From Propionimicrobium sp963511305 (GTDB taxonomy: Bacteria > Actinomycetota > Actinomycetes > Propionibacteriales > Propionibacteriaceae): a stretch of DNA of 64,000 nucleotides. The stretch lies in contig CAUPIJ010000005.1 in NCBI GenBank assembly GCA_963511305.1, positions 1 to 64,000 of the forward strand, written 5' to 3'. Below, piece by piece: positions 27,097-33,142 of the stretch (position 1 is its first letter; each line of letters opens with the position of its first letter). The position numbers were made by a program, and so were the translations under genes. Below the pieces are notes generated by a model. It saw only the letters and a list, made by a program, of their open reading frames with translations. It was not told where the DNA came from and ran no database searches.

Positions 27097-28461
27097 TTAC
27101 TCAGCGGATTCTTCTTCATCCTCTGCGATGGTGCCGTCGTTGTTAAGCTTGGCGAGGTCAAGCTTCTCGCCCTTGTCATCGGAGATCTCGGCGGCGGTTA
27201 CGATGGTGCCGAGCGCCTTACCGCGACGTACCTCGTTCATCCACTCGCTCATGTGATTGTGCTCGAGCATGTGGCTCATCTCCTGCTCGGGAGTGCTGCC
27301 GGCCTGCTGAGCCTTCTGAACGATCAGCGAGGTGAGCTCTTCCTGGCTAACCTCGATCTCCTCGCCCTCAGCGAACTTGTCGAGAATGATCTGGGCGCGC
27401 AGACCCTCTTCGCTGCGCTTAGCGATCTGCGCCCAGAATTCCTCGGCAGTGTCGGGCTCCTCGTCGTTGTTCTTCAGGTACTGATCGATGGTCAAACCTG
27501 CATTGCTGAGCTGCTGCTCGACGCTGGCCTTGCGGGCTTCCTGGTCGTCGGTCAGGAGCTTCTCGGGAAGCTCGAAGTCGGTGAGCTCAACGATCTTCTG
27601 CAGAACCAGCTCGCGGGCGTTGTTGGACTGCTCGAGGCGGGCTACGCGAGTCAGGCCGTCGCGCAGATCGTCGAGCATCTCGTCGACGGTATCAAACTGG
27701 CTAACCATCTGGGCGAAGTCGTCGTCCAATTCGGGGAGCTCCTGGTTCATCACCTTGTTGAGCGTGACGTTGATGTCGGCCTCTACTCCGCGCAGCTCGC
27801 CGCCTACCAGGGTGGACTCGAAGGTCTTGGTCTCGCCGGCCTTCATGCCCTTCAGGGCCTCGTCGAGTCCATCGAGCATGCCGCCGTCGCCCAGGCGGTA
27901 CTGTACGTCCTTGGCCTCACCCTCGGGCAGAGCCTCGCCGTTCTTGGTGGCGGTCAGGTCGAAGACAGCGACGTCGCCATCAGCCAGCTTGCGATCTACC
28001 TCTTCGAGCTTGGCGAACTGGGTACGCAGCATGTCGACGCGCTCGTTGACAAGTTCGTCGTCGACGTTGACGGCCGGAACCTCAACCTTGATCTTGGCGA
28101 AGTCGGGCAGGTCGAAGTCCGGACGAACGTCCAGCTCTGCGGTGTAAACGACCTTGTTACCGTCGTCGAGCTCGGTGATATCGATCTCCGGCTGGCCAAG
28201 CGGGTGAACGTCATTCTCGCGAACCGCCTCGGCGTAGGACTCAGGCAGGTACTGGTTGATTGCCTCTTCTAGAACCGCGCCGCGGCCGAAACGCTGATCG
28301 ATTAACCTTGCGGGAACCTTGCCCTTGCGGAAGCCCGGAATGTTTACCTGGTTGGCAATGTTCTGATAGGCCTGCTTGATGGTTGGTTCCAGATCAGCGA
28401 ACGGAATCTCAACAGTCAGCTTCGCCCGGGTCGGGTTGATTTGCTCGAAGGTGCTGGGCAC
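27097..28461 (-). CDS. tig: Trigger factor
   Basis: The 454-residue ribosome-bound chaperone has the N-terminal ribosome-binding signature GFRKGKVPARLIDQRFG (residues about 40-60), a PPIase FKBP-like domain (about 150-240, DGDVAVFDLTATKNGEALPEGEAKDVQYRLGDGGMLDGLDEALKGMKAGETKTFE) and the C-terminal helical arms. I chose GTG 28461 because GGAGA stands just upstream; longer in-frame starts add an unconserved N-terminus. Trigger factor upstream of clpP is a common bacterial order. Confidence 0.95.
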   Translation of the reverse strand: MPSTFEQINPTRAKLTVEIPFADLEPTIKQAYQNIANQVNIPGFRKGKVPARLIDQRFGRGAVLEEAINQYLPESYAEAVRENDVHPLGQPEIDITELDDGNKVVYTAELDVRPDFDLPDFAKIKVEVPAVNVDDELVNERVDMLRTQFAKLEEVDRKLADGDVAVFDLTATKNGEALPEGEAKDVQYRLGDGGMLDGLDEALKGMKAGETKTFESTLVGGELRGVEADINVTLNKVMNQELPELDDDFAQMVSQFDTVDEMLDDLRDGLTRVARLEQSNNARELVLQKIVELTDFELPEKLLTDDQEARKASVEQQLSNAGLTIDQYLKNNDEEPDTAEEFWAQIAKRSEEGLRAQIILDKFAEGEEIEVSQEELTSLIVQKAQQAGSTPEQEMSHMLEHNHMSEWMNEVRRGKALGTIVTAAEISDDKGEKLDLAKLNNDGTIAEDEEESAE

Positions 28462-28616
28462 TTGGTCTCCTGAAGTTTCTATTGTCTTCTGCCCAGTATT
28501 TCTGGGCACGTTCATCGGCCGGCGCACGAACCGTACGTTATCGACCTATCGCAACTGTTTGATCTTATCTATCTGGTTCAACAGCCGGCAAATAGTTTTA
28601 GCTAGCTCAAGCAACT

Positions 28617-29294
28617 TTAGCGCTTAGACCCCATCGCGCCGGCCATCGTCCAGTATGCGTGGAGCCGGATGCTGCCTTTTGCGAGGCCTCTACTGGTTAG
28701 CCATTTTCTGGCGCTCTGAGCGGCTGAGGCTTCGCAGACTATCTCCGCGTGCCAGCCTTCCCAGTGTTGAGCGGAAAGCGCGTAAGCCAGCTCGGCGGGC
28801 GGCACCCAGACAGCCTCGACAGCTGTCGGCAGTCTCTGGTCATTCTCGTGGTGCTTCAGCAGTATCGCCCTCGCAGGCACGCCTGACAGGTGATCGGCCG
28901 CAGAGTTCACGAACGGCACCCCAGCTGCATCGGCTATGAACAACACTCCGTTCGGGCGAGGCTCGGGCATTCTGAACCCGATCGACTCGTAGTAAGAGAC
29001 GAAAAGATCATCACCTACCTGCGCGTCCTTAGCCCACAGAGCAGCAGGTCCAGGGGTGTTGTGCAGCAGGAAATGCAGGACGAAAGTCTGTTTCTCTCGG
29101 TCTATTTCGGTGACGGTGTAGCTGCGCATGAACTCGTCGAAACCGTCGGTGGGATCGGGAAACCAGCAACTAATCGGGTCGCTGTTTTGGATCGGGGTTT
29201 GGAGCAGCTCAGGCGCGTAGAACGTCAAGCTACGCATGTTTTCGCCCAGCCAGCCCGCCTCGACTACGTCACACAGAAAGTTTTGTTCCGCCAT
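28617..29294 (-). CDS. Siderophore-interacting protein (SIP/ViuB family)
   Basis: The 225-residue protein has an FAD-binding beta-barrel half (SYTVTEID in place of the RxYTxR motif, FVLHFLLHNTPGPAALWAKDAQVGDDLFVS) and a SIP C-terminal half (GVLFIADAAGVPFVNSAADHLSG). Family members reduce ferric siderophores with NAD(P)H or F420. The canonical RTYTxR is written RSYTVTE here, so flavin-contact residues differ somewhat. It stands between trpG and tig with no visible iron-box. Whether it reduces siderophores is not shown. Confidence 0.8.
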   Translation of the reverse strand: MAEQNFLCDVVEAGWLGENMRSLTFYAPELLQTPIQNSDPISCWFPDPTDGFDEFMRSYTVTEIDREKQTFVLHFLLHNTPGPAALWAKDAQVGDDLFVSYYESIGFRMPEPRPNGVLFIADAAGVPFVNSAADHLSGVPARAILLKHHENDQRLPTAVEAVWVPPAELAYALSAQHWEGWHAEIVCEASAAQSARKWLTSRGLAKGSIRLHAYWTMAGAMGSKR

Positions 29295-29320
29295 TCCTCA
29301 TTCTTAGCTCAACGCAAGGC

Positions 29321-29890
29321 CTAGCACAGGCTTAAAAAGTTTTTGATGATCTTGCCGCCGCAGGGCGTCAGGATGGATTCGGGGTGGAACTGCACACCGA
29401 AAATCGGCAGGTTTTTATGCGCGACGGCCATCACCTCGTGATCTTCGACGCAGCTGGCGACGACCTCCAGTTCTTGTGGCAGCGTGTCCTCCTGCACCGC
29501 AAGCGAGTGGTAGCGGCCGACCATTTCCTGCGGCTCGCAATCTTTGAAAAGGATATTGGTGGTGTCGAGGTTCGCGAGACGGGCGATGCCGTGGACGACT
29601 TCCGAAGCGTAGGTGACCTTGGCCCCGAACGCCTCGCAGATCGACTGGTGGCCGAGGCAGACACCCAGGATCGGGTATTTCTTGCCTAGTGAAACCGCGT
29701 CCACGGAGATGCCCGCGTCCTTAGGGAAGCCTGGGCCGGGAGAAATGATGATGCCGTCGGGGCTGAGATCGTCGATCTCTTTCACGGTGAGCGCGTCGTT
29801 CCTGACCGCCTTGACGTCACTGCGGTAACCGCCAACCAGCTGCAGCAGGTTATAGGTGAACGAGTCGTAGTTGTCGATAATCAGGATCAT
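29321..29890 (-). CDS. trpG: Anthranilate synthase component II (glutamine amidotransferase) TrpG
   Basis: The 189-residue class I amidotransferase has the nucleophile in ILGVCLGHQSICEAFG, His/Glu in FGVQFHPESILTPCG, and starts MILIIDNYDSFTYNL. It supplies ammonia to TrpE. Family members can serve both anthranilate and aminodeoxychorismate synthase. The start codon overlaps the trpE stop (ATGA), implying coupled translation. Confidence 0.93.
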   Translation of the reverse strand: MILIIDNYDSFTYNLLQLVGGYRSDVKAVRNDALTVKEIDDLSPDGIIISPGPGFPKDAGISVDAVSLGKKYPILGVCLGHQSICEAFGAKVTYASEVVHGIARLANLDTTNILFKDCEPQEMVGRYHSLAVQEDTLPQELEVVASCVEDHEVMAVAHKNLPIFGVQFHPESILTPCGGKIIKNFLSLC

Positions 29891-31353
29891 TCGTTCTCCC
29901 CCATCTCGGCCGCGTCCTTTAGCGCCTGCAGAACGGCGGCAGCCTTGTTGATGGTCTCCTGATATTCGTTGGCCGCCTTGGAGTCCTGAACGATTCCTGC
30001 GCCGCTTCTGGCGAATACCTTATTGCCGATCTTGTATGCGATGCGAATGCCTATGCAGGTGTCCAGGTTGCCGGAGAAATCCAAATAGCCGATCGCGCCG
30101 CCGTAAATGCCGCGTTTGTTGCCCTCAAGATCGTTGATCAGTTCGCAAGCTCGAATCTTCGGCGCTCCGCTTAGGGTGCCCGCCGGCAGGATCGATTCGA
30201 CGGCGTCGAGGGCGTCCATGTCGTCGCGAATCTCTCCCCGCACTGTCGAACCGATGTGCATTACGTGCGAGAACCTGACGATGTCCTGATAGCTCTCGAC
30301 CTCGACGCTGCCAAACTTCGCGATCCGGCCGATGTCATTGCGGCCGAGATCAACCAGCATGTTGTGTTCGGCCAGCTCCTTCGGGTCGGCGAGCAGCTCA
30401 GCCTCCAGACGCTGATCTTCCTCTAGCGTTTTACCGCGCGGCCTCGTGCCGGCAAGCGGGAACGTGTAGAGCTGGCCGTCCTCTAGCTTCACCAGCGTCT
30501 CCGGCGATGCTCCTGCCACCTCGATGTTGTGGCCGCTGAAGTAGAACATGTATGGCGATGGGTTGATCGTGCGCAGCAGGCGATACGTATCGATCATGCT
30601 CCCGGAGAATTCCGCCTCCAGATAGTTAGACAAAACAATTTGGAAGATATCCCCCTCGCGAATGTAGTGCTTGGCTTTTTCGACCATTTCGATAAATTCG
30701 TCTTTTTCAAGCATGGGACGAATTTTGCTGAGTAATTTTCCGGAGGTAACCTCGACTGATTTTCCGTTTCGCAACAGACGAGCGAGATCTTTCAGTTCGC
30801 TCTTAGCCGCTTGGTATTCTTCTTCTGCGTTCTGGAGGTTTATCACCTTGATCAGAATGATTTTCTGACGGAAGTTGTCGAAGGCGATGACCTTGTCGAA
30901 GAGCATCAGATCGACGTCATTGAAGCCGTGGACGTTCGGGGCGTCCAGGTTAAGCGTCGGTTCGGCGTATTTAACGTAGTCATAGGCGAAATATCCGACT
31001 AGTCCACCCGCGAAGCTGGGCATTCCGGCGATCCTCGGGCTGCGATATTGTTTCAAAACCTCGCGAATCGCGTCTGAGGGGTTGCCGTATTCGGCGTCCT
31101 GACCGTTAATCTTGACCTGGCCGTCTAGGCAGGTGATTTCGAGTTTCGGGTCGAAACCTAGAAATGTGTATCGACCATAGGTTTTATCCTGGCTAGCCGA
31201 TTCCAGCATGTAGACGTGCTCGGAGACATTCTTTAGGATTTTTAACGCCAACACCGGGGTAATGAAATCGGAAAGAATTTCTGTCGCTACAGGAGCCGCT
31301 TTATATTGCTCATCGAAAGTATTTAATTCGCTGAATTCGGGAAAAAACTGCAT
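29887..31353 (-). CDS. trpE: Anthranilate synthase component I TrpE
   Basis: The 488-residue chorismate-binding enzyme shows IREGDIFQIVLSNYLEAEF, AGTRPRGKTLEEDQRLEAELLADPKELAEHNMLVDLGRNDIGRI and GTLSGAPKIRACELINDLEGNKRGIYGGAIGYLDFSGNLDTCIGIR. PabB is the alternative, but the N-terminal ATEILSDFITPVLALKILKN and the Trp-rich leader just upstream favour TrpE. No trpDCBA follows, so the rest of the pathway lies elsewhere. Start ATG has AGGATAACC ahead. Confidence 0.9.
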   Translation of the reverse strand: MQFFPEFSELNTFDEQYKAAPVATEILSDFITPVLALKILKNVSEHVYMLESASQDKTYGRYTFLGFDPKLEITCLDGQVKINGQDAEYGNPSDAIREVLKQYRSPRIAGMPSFAGGLVGYFAYDYVKYAEPTLNLDAPNVHGFNDVDLMLFDKVIAFDNFRQKIILIKVINLQNAEEEYQAAKSELKDLARLLRNGKSVEVTSGKLLSKIRPMLEKDEFIEMVEKAKHYIREGDIFQIVLSNYLEAEFSGSMIDTYRLLRTINPSPYMFYFSGHNIEVAGASPETLVKLEDGQLYTFPLAGTRPRGKTLEEDQRLEAELLADPKELAEHNMLVDLGRNDIGRIAKFGSVEVESYQDIVRFSHVMHIGSTVRGEIRDDMDALDAVESILPAGTLSGAPKIRACELINDLEGNKRGIYGGAIGYLDFSGNLDTCIGIRIAYKIGNKVFARSGAGIVQDSKAANEYQETINKAAAVLQALKDAAEMGENE

Positions 31354-31369
31354 GGTTATCCTAAAAATT

Positions 31370-31458
31370 CATGGACGGAAGCGGTGGGGATGTTTTAAGC
31401 GCACCATCGTAGCCAGCAGCTGATGCGGTGCTGTAGCAAAGCAGTGTCCACGTCCATG
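31370..31458 (-). promoter_or_regulatory. Candidate trp attenuator leader
   Basis: On the minus strand CATGGACG (31451-31458), which includes the leader peptide start codon, is exactly complementary to CGTCCATG (31370-31377), followed by AATTTTT and the trpE ribosome site. GGTG/CACC and CAGCA/TGCTG pairings are possible in between. The layout fits a ribosome-mediated attenuator or a start-codon masking switch. Confidence 0.55.
31395..31457 (-). CDS. Putative trp leader peptide
   Basis: A 20-residue reading frame, MDVDTALLQHRISCWLRWCA, ends 41 nt upstream of trpE. Tryptophan codons sit at positions 15 and 18, close to its end, as in classical trp leader peptides. No strong ribosome site precedes the ATG; a possible -10 (GAGTAT) lies just upstream, so it could be leaderless. 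Function is inferred from position and composition. Confidence 0.6.
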   Translation of the reverse strand: MDVDTALLQHRISCWLRWCA

Positions 31459-31540
31459 CCCGATACTCTAACAGGTAATCGATGCGGCCAAATAAGCCGT
31501 TCGTCGCCATCGTAAGTAATGCCGCTGTCTCGCTTATGAA

Positions 31541-32209
31541 ATGATTGTGGCTATGAGCATTGAGAGCTTCTTCACCGCCTGCGGCCTAACAGAGATGCCC
31601 ACCGCCGTCTTCTGGGATATGGACGGCACGGTCATAGACTCCGAGCCCGAGTGGGCTAGGGCCTCCAGAAAAGTGGTCGAGTCTTTCGGCGGCACCTGGA
31701 CTAAAGAGGACGTCACCGCGATTGTCGGAGCTAACAGGTATCATCACGGCAGCCGGATGCGCGAGGCCATCGAGGCCACGGATGGAGATGCTCCCGATTG
31801 GCAGCACTTGTTTCACGCCGTTGCCGATCTGGTGCTAAAGCATTATCGCACCGATGCCCAGCTGATGCCTGGGGCGAAAGAAGCCCTTACGGCTGTTAAC
31901 CACGCGGGCATCCCACAGGCTCTGGTTACCGCTTCACCGCAAAGCATGGTCGAGGCTCTGGAGGAACTGGTCAAGCGGGAAGTTGGGTTGAATCCATTTC
32001 TGGATTTCGTTTGCGCCGAGGATAAGGCCACCGGAAAGCCCAGCCCCGAGCCTTACCTTCTGGGAGCTAAGAAAATAGGCGTCGACATTACTGGCTCGCT
32101 TGTCTTCGAAGATTCTGGGCCAGGGGTAGCCTCTGGGAAGGCGGCTGGCGCGACGGTGGTTGATTTAAGAAATATCTCTCTCGCCGATCTGGCCGAGCGT
32201 TTCCGGTAA
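31541..32209 (+). CDS. HAD-superfamily hydrolase (phosphatase, beta-PGM-like)
   Basis: The 222-residue protein has HAD motif I in VFWDMDGTVIDSEPEW, motif II in ALVTASPQS, the lysine in DKATGKPSPEPYLLGAKKIG and motif IV in LVFEDSGPGVASGKAAG. A helical cap lies between motifs I and II (subclass IA), as in beta-phosphoglucomutase and small phosphatases. Substrate unknown. ATG 31541 or ATG 31553 could start. It is divergent from the trp leader. Confidence 0.88.
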   Translation: MIVAMSIESFFTACGLTEMPTAVFWDMDGTVIDSEPEWARASRKVVESFGGTWTKEDVTAIVGANRYHHGSRMREAIEATDGDAPDWQHLFHAVADLVLKHYRTDAQLMPGAKEALTAVNHAGIPQALVTASPQSMVEALEELVKREVGLNPFLDFVCAEDKATGKPSPEPYLLGAKKIGVDITGSLVFEDSGPGVASGKAAGATVVDLRNISLADLAERFR

Positions 32210-32363
32210 ATGGCCGGTAAAAATCGGTTCGCCGCCAGACATTGCCTCCCGCATGAAATTCCCTACCCGGTAAAATCCCGGGGTTCGCGGTACCCAACAC
32301 TATCTAACATTGATCGAGACCATAAAAGCGTTGATTCACTAGGCAAAACATGCCTAAACACGA

Positions 32364-32439
32364 TGGTCGGGGCGGCGGGACTCGAACCCGCGATCTCCTG
32401 CTCCCAAAGCAGGCGCGCTAGCCACTACGCTACGCCCCG
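32364..32439 (-). tRNA. tRNA-Pro (anticodon TGG)
   Basis: The minus strand folds as a full cloverleaf: acceptor CGGGGCG/CGCCCCG, anticodon stem CCTGC/GCAGG around loop TTTGGGA (anticodon TGG), and T-arm GCGGGTTCGAGTCCCGC. Discriminator A and an encoded CCA end are present. Confidence 0.95.
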
Positions 32440-32562
32440 GTCGGCCACTTTCTTGACCGCAGGGATTTAGTTTACTGGATAATCCGATTCTGCAAAGTTT
32501 CGGCGCGTCGCCGGTTGCTGGTTAGCAAAAACTGTCCGCCCTGTGTACAGTAAAGGGGCATC

Positions 32563-32669
32563 GCGGACGTGCTTCGGTAGAAGGACGTTGCGAGTGTAGT
32601 TCTGTTAGAGCGCATTACCTACTAGCTAATTTGCAGGACATGGCGAATGTGATTCATTAATAGAACATC
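32563..32669 (+). repeat. Four degenerate ~27-nt units resembling the tRNA-Gly 5' half
   Basis: Units begin at 32563, 32590, 32616 and 32643, with steps of 27, 26, 27 and then 27 nt to the true tRNA-Gly start at 32670. Each resembles the tRNA acceptor 5' strand plus D-arm (GCGGATGTAGCTCAATGGTAGAGC). The 32643 unit matches at 16 of 24 positions without gaps; the 32590 unit keeps TGTAG and TAGAGC; the 32616 unit is weakest. Origin unknown. Confidence 0.5.
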
Positions 32670-32740
32670 GCGGATGTAGCTCAATGGTAGAGCCTCTGCC
32701 TTCCAAGCAGATTACGCGGGTTCGATTCCCGTCATCCGCT
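32670..32740 (+). tRNA. tRNA-Gly (anticodon TCC)
   Basis: GCGGATG/CATCCGC acceptor, anticodon loop CTTCCAA within CTGC/GCAG, T-arm CGGGTTCGATTCCCG, discriminator T. CCA is not encoded, unlike the other three tRNA genes in the window. It is surrounded by tRNA-like repeats. Confidence 0.95.
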
Positions 32741-32742
32741 CA

Positions 32743-32782
32743 ATGAGTAAGGACCAGATCTTCTGATCTGATCCTTACTCAT
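32743..32782 (+). terminator. Long hairpin after tRNA-Gly
   Basis: ATGAGTAAGGA / TCCTTACTCAT (11 bp) continues inward through one C/A mismatch into CAGATC / GATCTG around TTCT. It probably ends or processes the tRNA-Gly transcript; there is no T-run. Confidence 0.6.
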
Positions 32783-32797
32783 ATGCAGTGTTCCAGC

Positions 32798-32814
32798 GAC
32801 GGGAATCGGACCCG
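32798..32814 (+). repeat. Inverted copy of tRNA-Gly T-arm
   Basis: These 17 nt are complementary to 32717-32733 of tRNA-Gly (GGGTTCGATTCCCGTC plus one base), with a single G-U type pair in RNA. Confidence 0.6.
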
Positions 32815-32915
32815 AGAGGGCTGAGCCGAATCAGAAAACAATTCGGTGGATTGTTTTCCGGCTCAGACGCGAAGCAGCTCGCTGCAAGCGGGGCGGCTGC
32901 AAAGCAGACGCACGA

Positions 32916-32929
32916 TCCCGTCATCCGCT
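32916..32929 (+). repeat. Direct 14-bp copy of tRNA-Gly 3' end
   Basis: TCCCGTCATCCGCT repeats bases 32727-32740 exactly. Direct copies of a tRNA 3' end mark att sites left by tRNA-targeted integrases; no integrase gene is visible nearby. Confidence 0.5.
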
Positions 32930-33080
32930 CCACTTCCACGTCGGATTTGATAAGTAGCGTTTGCGTTAGCGGGTTTGGTTTTTGCGTTAGCGCGCGCCAA
33001 AGAAGATTGCAGCCTCATCACACGAGGTAATGAAGTCGGTTGCTAGGACAACATCTGGGTCTTTGTTGAACTTCTGTGCA

Positions 33081-33104
33081 AATCCTGATTAGCCTATTAG
33101 GATT
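33081..33104. promoter_or_regulatory. Palindromic candidate operator upstream of PTS operon
   Basis: AATCCTGAT and ATTAGGATT form an inverted repeat with one mismatch and a 6-nt spacer, 39 nt upstream of the PTS start codon. It could be a repressor site; it does not look like the ribonucleic antiterminator of BglG/LicT systems. Confidence 0.4.
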
Positions 33105-33142
33105 AACAAGGTCAAAGAGGACCATTGCGGCTAGGAGTTTCA

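Larger units (their letters stand above)
32741..33142 (+). other. Gene-free region with tRNA-derived and palindromic segments
   Basis: No convincing gene lies between tRNA-Gly and the PTS operon. It contains the hairpin 32743-32782, an inverted copy of the tRNA T-arm (32798-32814), a compound palindrome (32821-32866; CTGAGCCG/CGGCTCAG around AAAACAAT/ATTGTTTT), a direct copy of the tRNA 3' end (32916-32929), and a palindromic candidate operator (33081-33104). Confidence 0.6.

Noticed and set aside
27253..28272. 339-codon open frame on the plus strand
   Set aside because: Antisense to trigger factor, Leu/Val-rich without motifs.
32563..32740. CRISPR-like array of about 27-nt units
   Set aside because: Units are degenerate, contiguous without spacers, and resemble tRNA-Gly; no cas genes are present.
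33040..33142. BglG/LicT-type antiterminator site before the PTS operon
   Set aside because: The palindrome lacks the ribonucleic antiterminator pattern, no terminator follows it, and no antiterminator gene is adjacent.
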